Shown here: positions 7,424 to 15,406 of the stretch, piece by piece
Layout of the letters: each line of letters starts with the position of its first letter
Numbering within the stretch: the first letter of the stretch is position 1
Assembly (NCBI GenBank): GCA_015665315.1
Contig: JADFAK010000045.1
Span: 1 to 32,818, forward strand
Direction of reading: 5' to 3'
Length of the DNA stretch: 32,818 nt
From: Flavobacteriales bacterium
GTDB taxonomy: Bacteria > Bacteroidota > Bacteroidia > Flavobacteriales_D > Sanyastnellaceae
Translations under genes and position numbers: made by a program
The notes under the pieces: model-generated
Told to the model about the DNA's origin: nothing
What the model saw: only the letters and a program-made list of their open reading frames with translations
The model's database searches: none

Positions 7424-8545
7424 ATGAAGCGTAACTATATCAATACTAGAGGTTACCTGAATACAGCAGGAGCCGGACTCGTTTCCTCTTCTGCTGCAGA
7501 AGCTGGGATTCAGTTTATGCGAGATATGCATAGTTCGGGAAGCGGTGCATTTTTTAAGTGGCGCGAGGAGCAAATGCCATTGTTGTACGCAAGAACTGCT
7601 GAGTTGCTTGATGCGCAAAAATCTGAGATTGCTTTCCCGCCCAATTTCTCGTTTGCCCTTCAAGGAATAATTTCGGGCATCCCAGATCATGCAAGGGTTC
7701 TCTTGATTGAAGATGACTATCCTTCCTTGACGCTTCCATTTAAGCTTGGAGGCTATAATATATTCAGGACTAAAGAGGCCACGTCGAATGATTTTCAAGA
7801 TGTGATTGAGGATGCGATTCTGTCACATGGTATTGATGTACTGGCTGTTAGCCACGTTCAGTACAAGTCAGGGTTCACCCTTGATCTCAGCAGACTAGGA
7901 TCGTTTTGTCAGGAAAATGGAGTGAAGTCAATTGTAGATTGCACGCAAAGCTTGGGCGCGATACCTATTTCATTTGCCAATAGTAAAGTTGATGTATTGA
8001 TAGCGAGCAATTACAAATGGATGAACGCGGGTTTCGGTTCGGGGATTGTAGCTGCTCGTGCCGACTTCTTTGATGAATACCCCAGTAAATTTGGAGGATT
8101 TGGCAGCTTTCATCCCTTCAATGGAAAGCTCGCGTACGCCGCTGGAATCCGTGCCTTGGAGCCTGGTCATCAGGCCTACGCTACTTTGTCGACTTTGAAT
8201 ACGGCCATTCAAGAGCGATTGGAAATGGGGGTACAAAAGATCTGGGAGCACAACAATCTGCTCAGTAGGCAATTGGTTGCTGGAATTCGTGAGATGGGAA
8301 TTGCACACAGGAGTGTCGGCTCGGCAACCCTAGGGTCAGCAATTACTGTGATTGCTTGCGAAGAGGAAATTGGCCAAGGATTGGATAAACGAGGAATTGC
8401 AAACACTTGGAGAGAAGGACATTTGCGTATAGCGCCTCATTTTTACAATGACCAAGGTGATATTGAACTTTTTCTAACCGCTTTAAAAGAGACTATCGAA
8501 GAATCAACTGAGCCAATGTCCCAATTGTTTCTTGGTAAAAAGTAA
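7424..8545 (+). CDS. Class-V aminotransferase-fold PLP enzyme (EgtE-like candidate)
   Basis: This 373-residue fold-type I PLP enzyme of the aminotransferase class V/NifS group has the PLP-clamping Asp172 in VDCTQSLG, His144 in SHVQYKSG, and Schiff-base Lys198 in ASNYKWMN. The N-terminus YLNTAGAGLVS is the usual substrate-loop region. The C-terminal part reads LRIAPHFYN and lacks the conserved catalytic cysteine loop of SufS/IscS cysteine desulfurases, so it is more likely a C-S lyase, epimerase or kynureninase-like enzyme. It is convergent with the egtB-egtD-unknown operon, and the ergothioneine pathway needs a PLP C-S lyase (EgtE) for its last step, so that role is a reasonable inference, not proven. 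Its last 53 bp overlap the unknown gene on the other strand. A tryptophan dioxygenase 11 kb away leaves a kynureninase-like activity as an alternative, though the protein is short for one. Confidence 0.85.
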   Translation: MKRNYINTRGYLNTAGAGLVSSSAAEAGIQFMRDMHSSGSGAFFKWREEQMPLLYARTAELLDAQKSEIAFPPNFSFALQGIISGIPDHARVLLIEDDYPSLTLPFKLGGYNIFRTKEATSNDFQDVIEDAILSHGIDVLAVSHVQYKSGFTLDLSRLGSFCQENGVKSIVDCTQSLGAIPISFANSKVDVLIASNYKWMNAGFGSGIVAARADFFDEYPSKFGGFGSFHPFNGKLAYAAGIRALEPGHQAYATLSTLNTAIQERLEMGVQKIWEHNNLLSRQLVAGIREMGIAHRSVGSATLGSAITVIACEEEIGQGLDKRGIANTWREGHLRIAPHFYNDQGDIELFLTALKETIEESTEPMSQLFLGKK

Positions 8546-9269
8546 GCATTTGAGGCACGGTAAGCTCTGTAGCGGGTAAAACTGCTCCATTCCAATCTGG
8601 ATTTTTCCACTGACCCATCGTCAAAATGGGCATATTGCTTAGCTCTACACCGTCCCGTTTCCATGCGCTAGCATACAAGTAGAAATCATCAACCATTTTG
8701 TCAGGGACAGCCATGCCGAGGCCAATTGACGAAGTGATCAAGTTCCCCTCTACGCCTGTGATAATCAAGGATGCAATGTCAAAATGATGCGGCCAAATAC
8801 GGATCTCCTGTGCTGCTGCTATAGGTTCTATCACGGTATTCATGGCGTCTTGGACATGCGTGAAAAGATCGGCCAGTAATTCAAGTTCGTTGCTATCCTC
8901 TTCGGGAAAAACCATATCCATTTCCATGGCAGGATAAGGCAATTCATAATGTAAGTCAAAGTCAAAATCTCCATCAAATCCAAGGATGTCGGCTTGTTCC
9001 TGGATCCAAAATAGGATGGCGTCATGTCGGCTCCCTCCCAAATACAACGAGGCTAATACATCAACCTGTGTGTCGACAAATTCCAATGAATAGGAAGCGA
9101 AATTCAGGGCAACTGAGATCTCCTTGGCTTCATCAAGCGGTCGGCCAACCATTGCCCGCGCAGTTGAATCCCAACGCATATTGGTATGGCTATCGTCAGG
9201 AAGCTGAGGCAGGAAACTCTTACCAGCCATGGCCACGTATTGGGCTGCTTGATGCATTATATCGTACAT
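8493..9269 (-). CDS. Conserved protein of unknown function in the egt operon
   Basis: This is a 258-residue soluble protein without signal peptide or membrane segment. Distinct motifs are DDSHTNMRWD (near residue 27), a hydrophobic mid-region, IWPHHFDIASLI (near 165), a DDFYLYASAW segment and GQWKNPDWNGAVLP close to the C-terminus. I recall the same motif order (SHTN.W, WPHHFDLA, P.YVSPWP-like, G.W....GAVLP) in uncharacterised proteins of other phyla, but I cannot assign a function. The His/Asp/Trp-rich motifs could form a ligand or metal site. The frame is open to 9350, but that would overlap egtD by 55 bp; MYDIMHQAA (9269) lies 26 bp after the egtD stop and fits operon spacing. It is third in the egtB-egtD run and overlaps the PLP gene tail-to-tail by 53 bp. 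Confidence 0.85.
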   Translation of the reverse strand: MYDIMHQAAQYVAMAGKSFLPQLPDDSHTNMRWDSTARAMVGRPLDEAKEISVALNFASYSLEFVDTQVDVLASLYLGGSRHDAILFWIQEQADILGFDGDFDFDLHYELPYPAMEMDMVFPEEDSNELELLADLFTHVQDAMNTVIEPIAAAQEIRIWPHHFDIASLIITGVEGNLITSSIGLGMAVPDKMVDDFYLYASAWKRDGVELSNMPILTMGQWKNPDWNGAVLPATELTVPQMLTFYQETIGTLAQLILR

Positions 9270-9295
9270 ATTCGGTGCTTTTTTCTTGGTGGGTC

Positions 9296-10270
9296 TTAGT
9301 GTTTCTCCAGGATAATGTCTGCGAAGTATTCCTTCGAATCGGTAATCCAAGCTTCAATCTCCAAATCGGTACTTTCAATCAGCTGGTCTACCAAAGGACG
9401 ATCATATTTCCTAGAAATCTCAGTGTGAATGACTTCGCCTTCGGCAAATGAGAACGTACAGCCGAGACATGAAATATTTACCGTTTGATCTTCAGTGCTT
9501 CGCAGGTAGCTCAAGGCAATACCTTTTGTTTCATCGTATACCGGTTGGTGTTCAAACTTACTCAGGTCAAAATCGGCTTCCAACTCCTCGTTTATTCTCC
9601 GAAGCAAATTCAAATTGAATTCACGGGTAAAACCTTGTGCATCGTTGTATGCAGGAAGGATAATGTCGGCACTCTTCTTCAAGTCCAGACCGAGCAGTAC
9701 TTTATCGCCTTTCCTCAGGCACTTGGCCAATTGACTTAAAAACTCCTTCGCCCGGTCGTCGAGCATGTTACCCAGCGAGGAACCAAGAAATAGCACCAAT
9801 TTGGGATTCTCTGATTCCGTTGTTTTAATCGCCGAGAAATACTCCAAGTTTCTTGTTTCGATTTCCAAGTCGGGCATGGCCTTTTTCATGCGTTGACTCA
9901 ATAGGTCAAGCGCATTGCTCGAGATATCTACCGGGATGTACTTGAAATTAGACTTGGGTAAAGCTTTCAGCAAATGAATCGTTTTCGTACCATCACCTGC
10001 GCCTAATTCAATGAGGTCAAACTTGCGATCAAAATTCACCAACTTCACCAGTTCGTCGGTACGGTCTGTGAAAATCTCCATTTCCGAATCGGTGAGATAG
10101 TATTCGGGCGTGTCCATGATTTTCACGAACAGATCATCTCCTATCTCATCGTAAAAATACCGTGAGGGCAAGGTTTTATTGTCCTTGCTTAGTCCGTCGC
10201 GGACATCTTTTGCAAATTCTGTCAGTGTTTCAATCACTTCTTGACTAGTCTTATTCCAGTAACCTGCCAA
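9296..10270 (-). CDS. egtD: EgtD, SAM-dependent histidine N-alpha-methyltransferase
   Basis: This 324-residue enzyme trimethylates histidine to hercynine, the first committed step of ergothioneine synthesis. Family hallmarks are all present: SRYFYDEIGDDLF (36-48), PEYYLTDSE (55-63), the SAM loop ELGAGDGTKT (88-97), FLGSSLGNM (161-169, with the substrate-binding Asn168), and HTEISRKY (282-289, carrying the Glu/Ser pair that binds histidine in the mycobacterial enzyme). Length matches the family. The start MAGYWNKT lies inside egtB, giving a 37-bp overlap, which implies coupled translation. Downstream comes the unknown protein. The alternative of a plain DUF2260 methyltransferase is unlikely given the egtB neighbour. 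Confidence 0.95.
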   Translation of the reverse strand: MAGYWNKTSQEVIETLTEFAKDVRDGLSKDNKTLPSRYFYDEIGDDLFVKIMDTPEYYLTDSEMEIFTDRTDELVKLVNFDRKFDLIELGAGDGTKTIHLLKALPKSNFKYIPVDISSNALDLLSQRMKKAMPDLEIETRNLEYFSAIKTTESENPKLVLFLGSSLGNMLDDRAKEFLSQLAKCLRKGDKVLLGLDLKKSADIILPAYNDAQGFTREFNLNLLRRINEELEADFDLSKFEHQPVYDETKGIALSYLRSTEDQTVNISCLGCTFSFAEGEVIHTEISRKYDRPLVDQLIESTDLEIEAWITDSKEYFADIILEKH

Positions 10271-11436
10271 CGCAAGTCTGGATGGAAAAAATTTCTATAT
10301 GTATGTCGGCTATGACCTTCTGCGCTTGCTGTAGAAGCCCCGCGGAGGACCATTTGGTTTATCATGAACTTTCCATTGTATTCTCCAACAGCTCCTGCTG
10401 GTCTTACATATCCAGGATACGGCAAGTAAGCGCTATTTGTCCATTCCCATCTGGTTCCCCAATCAAGTTGAGAAGAAGCGACCTCCCATTCAAATTCAGT
10501 AGGCAGCCTCATGCCCTTCCATTCGGCAAATGCAGCAGCTTCGTAATAGCTAATATGCGCAAGTTGATCATCGGGGCGTACGGCGATATAACCATTGAGC
10601 GTATAATGGAACCAGTTTTTTTCCTCTTTGAACCAATAGATTGGTGCTTTGTACCCATTTTCCTGAACCCAGCTCCAACCTTCATCGAGCCACAGGTCGC
10701 TGTTTTCATACCCTCCAGCTTCGATGAATTCAATGTAATCGGCATTGGTGACCAGTGATTTTGCGATCTCAAACTGATGTAAAAAGACCTTGTGCGCTCC
10801 GAATTCGTTGTCGTATGCAAATCCATCACCGCTAGCCCCAATAGCATATACTCCTTCGTCAATTGAAATAAATCCTGAACTGAAATTGGTTTGATGGACA
10901 AGGCTCGTAGTCTCGTCGTAAGCGGGCAAGAGCGGATTGGAACCGAGAATATATTTAATATCCGTGAGCATCAATTCCTGGTGTTGTTGCTCATGGTTTA
11001 ACCCTATGGTGAGCAGGTCTACAAGTTCTTCCGAAAGTTCAACTGCCTCCAACAGCAATTTCATATGGCGGTCGACGTGATCCCTGTACTGATAAACTTC
11101 ATGGGTCGTTGGTCGCGATAGGTTGCCTCGATCTGAGCGCAGAACACGACTTCCCATGGCATTGTAGTAGCTATTGAAAACAAAGGCGTACGATGGATAA
11201 AAAGCTTCGTAGTTGGGTAGGGATTTTTCGAGAATAAAAGCTTCAAAGAACCAAGACGTGTGTCCTAAATGCCATTTCGCCGGGCTCACAAAGATGGCCG
11301 GTTGTACAACGTAGTCTTCGGTTTTAAGCGGACGGCAAATATCGGTTGTCCGCTTCCGGACATTGGAGTACCACGTAACCAGAGCTTCATGTGGATAGCT
11401 TTGTTTTGGTTCAGGACTTAACTCGGAAATCTCCAT
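10234..11436 (-). CDS. egtB: EgtB, ergothioneine sulfoxide synthase
   Basis: This 400-residue non-heme iron enzyme joins hercynine to a thiol (cysteine or gamma-glutamylcysteine) with O2. The N-terminal DinB-like helical domain supplies the three iron ligands: His59 in KWHLGHTSWFFE and His148/His152 in NHEQQHQELM. The C-terminal half is an FGE-sulfatase domain (RLPTEFEWE, then LRGAS and HSRHTYRNFF, ending TGIRLV). No egtA or egtC is in the window, which fits either direct use of cysteine or genes elsewhere; I cannot tell the thiol substrate from sequence alone. First gene of the operon: its 3' end overlaps egtD by 37 bp. The ATG lies four bases after a TTTG of a candidate -7 element, suggesting a very short or absent 5' leader. 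Confidence 0.95.
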   Translation of the reverse strand: MEISELSPEPKQSYPHEALVTWYSNVRKRTTDICRPLKTEDYVVQPAIFVSPAKWHLGHTSWFFEAFILEKSLPNYEAFYPSYAFVFNSYYNAMGSRVLRSDRGNLSRPTTHEVYQYRDHVDRHMKLLLEAVELSEELVDLLTIGLNHEQQHQELMLTDIKYILGSNPLLPAYDETTSLVHQTNFSSGFISIDEGVYAIGASGDGFAYDNEFGAHKVFLHQFEIAKSLVTNADYIEFIEAGGYENSDLWLDEGWSWVQENGYKAPIYWFKEEKNWFHYTLNGYIAVRPDDQLAHISYYEAAAFAEWKGMRLPTEFEWEVASSQLDWGTRWEWTNSAYLPYPGYVRPAGAVGEYNGKFMINQMVLRGASTASAEGHSRHTYRNFFHPDLRWQVTGIRLVKK

Positions 11437-11440
11437 TGTG

Positions 11441-11448
11441 CAAAGGTC
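11441..11448 (-). promoter_or_regulatory. Candidate -7 element directly before egtB
   Basis: The minus strand reads GACCTTTG then CACA and the egtB ATG. It matches TAnnTTTG at all but the first base. Transcription starting 5-7 nt after TTTG would make the egtB mRNA leaderless or nearly so. The 13-mer TTTGCACAATGGA occurs at exactly the same position in front of truC on the other strand. Confidence 0.45.
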
Positions 11449-11578
11449 GAAACAAAAAAGGGTATAATATCATGAAATTGTAACGAAGGATCAAACATCT
11501 ATCCCGAATTAACATTCCTTAAGCGGATTGCAGATGGTCATAGCGCAAAAGGAGTGAGTAAGTATTGAATAGAAGTTT

Positions 11579-11606
11579 ATAGCTTGGAACGAAGAAGCTA
11601 TGTTTG
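11579..11606 (+). promoter_or_regulatory. truC -7 element with overlapping inverted repeat
   Basis: TATGTTTG (11599-11606) fits TAnnTTTG and is followed by CACA and the truC ATG, again implying a leaderless transcript. A 7-bp inverted repeat ATAGCTT (11579-11585) / AAGCTAT (11595-11601) runs into the -7 element and is a possible operator. No good -33 TTG is seen at 20 nt. Confidence 0.45.
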
Positions 11607-11610
11607 CACA

Positions 11611-12318
11611 ATGGAAATCCTATTCGAGGATACATATCTCATAGCTGTCAACAAACCACATGGTTTGCTCCTCCATCGATCCCCTATCGCGCGAGATGCG
11701 ACTGAATTTGCCGTGCAGGTTGTACGTGATTTATGTGGACAGACGGTATTTCCAGCACATCGACTTGATCGCAAGACAAGTGGAGTGCTCCTCTTTGCCA
11801 AGCAACCGAGTATACTTCGCGACTTGGGAAAGCAATTTCAAGAAAAAACGATTGACAAGGAATACTTGGCTTTGGTGAGGGGTTTCACAGAAGATGAGTT
11901 TTCGCTGGATTATCCCCTTGCTCACGAATCAGGAAAAATGCAAGAGGCACTGACTCACTTTGTGACATTGAGTAAATTTGAAATCCCAGTAGCTCACGGC
12001 CGACATCAAACTTCTCGGTATAGTCTGCTTAAAGTAGTTCCCATGACTGGCCGGATGCATCAGATTCGTCGACACTTAGCACATCTTCGGCATCCTATTA
12101 TTGGTGACCGACCGCATGGCTGCAATAAGCAGAACAGGCTATGGAAGGAGCAATGGAATATGACCACGATGATGTTGCATGCCCAAAGTCTGACATTTAA
12201 CCATCCGCAGACTGGTGAAAGGCATGAGATAAGCGCTGAGAAATCGTCTGAATTTACGCGAGCTTTGAATATAGTACGACAAGAAGAAACTACAACGAGG
12301 AAACAGAATATGGCATGA
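11611..12318 (+). CDS. truC: TruC-like tRNA pseudouridine synthase (RluA family)
   Basis: This 235-residue RluA-family pseudouridine synthase has the catalytic Asp53 in AHRLDRKTSGVL, the early motif VNKPHGLL and the RNA-binding segment TGRMHQIRRHLAHLRHPIIGD. The loop after HPIIGD (RPHGCNKQNRLWKE) resembles TruC, which modifies U65 of tRNAs, more than the rRNA-specific RluC/D; the exact target is inferred. An in-frame TTG at 11584 would add nine residues (MERRSYVCT), but the -7 element TATGTTTG would then lie inside the gene, and the family begins at MEILFED, so ATG 11611 is preferred. The stop codon overlaps the next start (ATGA), so it forms an operon with the SDR. It is divergent from egtB. 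Confidence 0.88.
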   Translation: MEILFEDTYLIAVNKPHGLLLHRSPIARDATEFAVQVVRDLCGQTVFPAHRLDRKTSGVLLFAKQPSILRDLGKQFQEKTIDKEYLALVRGFTEDEFSLDYPLAHESGKMQEALTHFVTLSKFEIPVAHGRHQTSRYSLLKVVPMTGRMHQIRRHLAHLRHPIIGDRPHGCNKQNRLWKEQWNMTTMMLHAQSLTFNHPQTGERHEISAEKSSEFTRALNIVRQEETTTRKQNMA

Positions 12319-13079
12319 TGAATTTGACTGGAAGAATTGCATTGATCACAGGCGCCACTTCGGGCATTGGCCAGGCTACAGCTCGTCGATTGGCATCCTT
12401 AGGGATGAAGATAATAGCATGTGGAAGAAGGCCAGAACGCCTGGCAGCTTTAAAGGACGAACTTGGAGAAGAAAACCTGCTCACCTTGGAATTTGATGTT
12501 AGGAATCAGGATGAAGTGAACGGGGCATTGAACCATTTGCCGAAGGCTTGGAAAAACGTATATATGCTGGTGAACAACGCAGGAAATGCCCACGGACTGG
12601 GCTCTATGCAGGAGGGTGATACGAATGATTGGGATACCATGATCGATGTCAATGTGAAAGGGCTTCTTTATGTTTCGAAAGCTATATTGCCTGGAATGGT
12701 TGTTCGCAACGAGGGACAAATCGTAAACATAGGATCAATCGCGGGAAAAGAAGTGTATCCTAACGGTGGTGTCTATTGCGCGTCAAAACATGCTGTAGAT
12801 GCTATAAATAAGGGGATGCGCTTGGACTTGAACCCCTACGATATTCGTGTTTCAGCTATTCATCCAGGGCTTGTTGAGACCGAGTTTTCGCTTGTTCGAT
12901 TCAAAGGTGATCAAGAAAAGTCTAGCTCTGTGTATCAGGGCTACTCTCCGCTTCAAGCAGACGATATTGCCGATGCGCTTGAATTTATAGTCACGAGGCC
13001 ATCTCATGTAAACATCGCCGATGTGCTCATTCTTCCGGCAGAACAAGCATCATCGACCATGGTGAGGAAATCACTGTGA
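12315..13079 (+). CDS. YdfG-like NADP-dependent short-chain dehydrogenase
   Basis: This 254-residue classical SDR has the Rossmann motif TGATSGIG (12-19), NNAG (87-90) and the catalytic Ser141, Tyr154, Lys158 (NIGS; YCASK). Arg38/39 after the second strand (ACGRRPERL) points to NADP rather than NAD. The stretch HPGLVETEFSLVRFKGD is diagnostic of the YdfG group, which oxidises 3-hydroxy acids such as L-allo-threonine and serine and also reduces malonic semialdehyde. The ATG overlaps the truC stop; a second ATG at 12318 is an equal candidate. The last 9 bp overlap the convergent beta-helix gene. Confidence 0.92.
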   Translation: MMNLTGRIALITGATSGIGQATARRLASLGMKIIACGRRPERLAALKDELGEENLLTLEFDVRNQDEVNGALNHLPKAWKNVYMLVNNAGNAHGLGSMQEGDTNDWDTMIDVNVKGLLYVSKAILPGMVVRNEGQIVNIGSIAGKEVYPNGGVYCASKHAVDAINKGMRLDLNPYDIRVSAIHPGLVETEFSLVRFKGDQEKSSSVYQGYSPLQADDIADALEFIVTRPSHVNIADVLILPAEQASSTMVRKSL

Positions 13080-14477
13080 TTGTTTGCGCGTACGATCAGG
13101 ACGGGTTGCCTTCTTTTTAGGTTGTAGAATCGGAATGTAGTGCGTCACAATCTTACCTTCTGCATCATTCATGATGTAAGGAATAACCTGAATGATTTCG
13201 TAATTCTTTAGATCGATAGCTTTTGACAAGTCTTTCATATCCGTATTCATAATCGAAGCGGCATTCGTCGAAATGCGATCACCCTTCAATCCGAAGTTGC
13301 CGGTAGGTGTTGTTAAACCATTGGAGAAGCCGTGATCTACTTCAAAAATCGCGTCGTTTTGACGGTGACATACATACCAAGGAATCTCGCCGTTGTTCCA
13401 AAATTCTGCGCCTCGGTAGTCATCTTCAGCCATATTCCAGTTGTTGTCAAACCACCACATGCCCGAATTCTCGGTTTTGAAACCTCCACCAGGGTAGTAC
13501 GGCCAATGTGTTACGAAGAGTCGGCGGCAATCTTTGGCATGGACTTGCGGCACTCGACCAAACTGCGAATAGATATTGTCCAATTCGACCGATGCGATTC
13601 CACGGATATAGATCAGTGATTCACAATCGGCTTCATTTCCGTTGAACTCTATGTGAATATTTCGGATGATTGAACTTACTACTGTGGTACTCAATCGACT
13701 ATCCATGTGAATGGCGTGTTTCATGGGAGCTCCTTCAATGACCGTGTTCTCAATTGTAATATTCGAGCTCGAATATGTCCTGATGCCGATTTTCCCCGGA
13801 GCATTGGCAAAAATTCGACAGTTCTGAATCGTGCTAATATTGCTTTGGCTGTTGCTCCCAGTCGCATTCGTAAAGAATTTACCCTCTCCAGTTAGCGCAT
13901 CTCCTTCTCCACTTCGAAGTAAAATTCCTTCGCCTTTAAAACTGTTCACCCAACAATCGCGAATAGAAGTTTGCAAAGCAAAGATCCCATCAATACCTCG
14001 ATACCCACCAACAAACTGACATTGCTCGATTACAGAAAGAAAAGTACTCACAAGTCTAAATTGCGTTCTTCCACCTTCAAATCGCACATCGCGAATGGTA
14101 ACATGATCATTATCTTCGAGAGCATCTCCCACTGATCTTCCGCGATAGCTTGACAATCCATTGGCATCAGATTTTCCCGGGACCAACACATCGTAATCTT
14201 GTCCGCGTGCCTTCAAAGTCGCGTTGTTGCCATGGATCAAGGTAGTTCGGTCATTGTATTTTGGATAATAAACCGTTGACAGCAAATCGTAGACACCAGT
14301 ATTCAGCACAATCGTTACGCGGCGTGAATCTTTCTCGATGGCATTGAACATTTCTTGAAAGGCTTTGGAGTCATCCTTTCCGTCGTTGACTTTTGCTCCA
14401 TAATCTTCAGGTTTAAAGACTTGTGCATGGAGGGTAAATTGAATAGCGATAAACGCAAATGCTAGTAGCTCTTTCAT
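13071..14477 (-). CDS. Secreted right-handed beta-helix protein (pectate-lyase-3 superfamily)
   Basis: This 468-residue protein starts with a Sec signal peptide (MKELLAFAFIAIQFTLHAQ) and then the DYGAKVNDGKDDSKAFQ motif that opens pectate lyase superfamily 3 / phage-tailspike-like beta helices. The middle shows many short-strand repeats with N and I/V ladders (for example ITIENTVIEG, VTIRDVRFEGG), as expected of a parallel beta helix. The last about 20 residues (KKKATRPDRTRKQSQ) are highly basic and there is no type-IX secretion tail, so the protein may stay periplasmic or associate with acidic polymers. No catalytic residues can be assigned; a polysaccharide lyase or hydrolase is possible. 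It is convergent with the SDR (9-bp overlap) and divergent from the SRAP-like gene. Confidence 0.85.
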   Translation of the reverse strand: MKELLAFAFIAIQFTLHAQVFKPEDYGAKVNDGKDDSKAFQEMFNAIEKDSRRVTIVLNTGVYDLLSTVYYPKYNDRTTLIHGNNATLKARGQDYDVLVPGKSDANGLSSYRGRSVGDALEDNDHVTIRDVRFEGGRTQFRLVSTFLSVIEQCQFVGGYRGIDGIFALQTSIRDCWVNSFKGEGILLRSGEGDALTGEGKFFTNATGSNSQSNISTIQNCRIFANAPGKIGIRTYSSSNITIENTVIEGAPMKHAIHMDSRLSTTVVSSIIRNIHIEFNGNEADCESLIYIRGIASVELDNIYSQFGRVPQVHAKDCRRLFVTHWPYYPGGGFKTENSGMWWFDNNWNMAEDDYRGAEFWNNGEIPWYVCHRQNDAIFEVDHGFSNGLTTPTGNFGLKGDRISTNAASIMNTDMKDLSKAIDLKNYEIIQVIPYIMNDAEGKIVTHYIPILQPKKKATRPDRTRKQSQ

Positions 14478-14523
14478 GATTCCAGGTTTTTTCTAAATAG
14501 GCAGGCAAATATCCGTCCAAAAA

Positions 14524-14554
14524 TTGAGGCAGTGAAGTTCGATGGCTATTTTTG
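14524..14554 (+). promoter_or_regulatory. Promoter of the SRAP-like gene
   Basis: TTG (14524-14526), a 20-nt spacer and TATTTTTG (14547-14554) match the Bacteroidetes -33/-7 consensus well. Start of transcription is expected at about 14559-14561, on the ATG at 14560. The -7 element would fall inside the gene if the earlier ATG at 14542 were used, so this promoter decides the start. Confidence 0.6.
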
Positions 14555-14559
14555 TGTCA

Positions 14560-15291
14560 ATGACCGACAATTCACCCCCTCTCCTTGCGCTTACTTGTGC
14601 CTCATCTCTTGAAGCGATTAAGCGAAGCTTTGATTTGGATGATCTTGAAGCATACGCTCCTAATTACCGGATGCGAGCAAACGAAAAGGTCCCTATCATT
14701 ATTCCAGGAATTCAAGGTAACTCACTGGTGGAAGCTACTTGGGGTATTTCTGTAAAAGGAGAGCGTACGGTTTATAGCATTGGGGGCAAACAAGCCTTGT
14801 CTAAACGACCCTACTCGATTCTCGTTCGCAAAACGAGGTGTTTAGTTCCTGTCAATTGCATGGTTTTTGCCTCTAATAAGGAAAATCCTACCTTGATTCG
14901 GATTTTGGGAGAGCGGATTGTGGGCCTAGGCGGGATTTATTCGGTGAAGAAATCATTCTCTGGAATGAAGTATGAAATGAGCCTCTTTGAAACTGCAGCT
15001 CCGGACATACTTCGTTCGGTGACGAAAACGGTACCAGCCATTTTTTCACCGGAGAAAGGCAACAAATGGATAGCACCATCAACATTAGAGGAGATTTTTT
15101 ATCGGAGTGACAGGACGACTGGTTATTGGTTTGACTATTTCTCGATTTCACCCGATTATCTTCAAAAGGAAAGCTGTGTCGCCCACGATTTACAACCAGT
15201 TGGACTCAGCAGTTATGAGATACGTGTTCGTGGTGAAAGGTTGCGTGAGATTGAAATTGGAAAAATACGGCAGAACAGGACGGGCAAATAG
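14560..15291 (+). CDS. Degenerate SRAP (YedK/HMCES-like) family protein
   Basis: This 243-residue protein aligns over its length with SRAP proteins, which crosslink to abasic sites in single-stranded DNA: AP-x-EKVPIIIPG and ATWGISVKG match the family's YNVAPG...WGL strands, RCLVPVNCMVF matches the RCLIPADGFYEW strand, and VPAIFSPEKGNKW matches the RMPVILSPE motif. However, the active site is gone. The family's N-terminal MCGR is replaced by MTDNSPPLLALTC, so the cysteine is internal; the NARxET asparagine position reads IGGKQAL; the YEW glutamate position is in CMVFASN; and the H of the H-x-R-x-P motif is in VTKTVP. It therefore probably cannot form the thiazolidine crosslink, though it may still bind DNA. 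The start at 14560 rests on the promoter. It stands alone, divergent from the beta-helix gene. Confidence 0.75.
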   Translation: MTDNSPPLLALTCASSLEAIKRSFDLDDLEAYAPNYRMRANEKVPIIIPGIQGNSLVEATWGISVKGERTVYSIGGKQALSKRPYSILVRKTRCLVPVNCMVFASNKENPTLIRILGERIVGLGGIYSVKKSFSGMKYEMSLFETAAPDILRSVTKTVPAIFSPEKGNKWIAPSTLEEIFYRSDRTTGYWFDYFSISPDYLQKESCVAHDLQPVGLSSYEIRVRGERLREIEIGKIRQNRTGK

Positions 15292-15406
15292 TCTATAATA
15301 ATTTATGGATAATTGTTGCATTTCATCGATATTTGAGGACATGGTAATAGCTTAATCATTCCTGTCAGTTGTAATTGCTTTACACATTCATTTAAATATT
15401 TAAGCT
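15292..15406. other. Intergenic spacer without recognised element
   Basis: This 115-bp AT-rich spacer lies between the SRAP-like gene and the small protein. I find no clear terminator stem with T-run and no good TAnnTTTG before 15407; TTAAATATTTAAG just before the ATG is AT-rich and partly symmetric but is not assigned. Confidence 0.4.

Noticed and set aside
7337-7798. 153-codon minus-strand frame at the start of the PLP gene
   Set aside because: Shadow of the plus-strand enzyme, whose motifs are complete; the shadow protein has no recognisable pattern.
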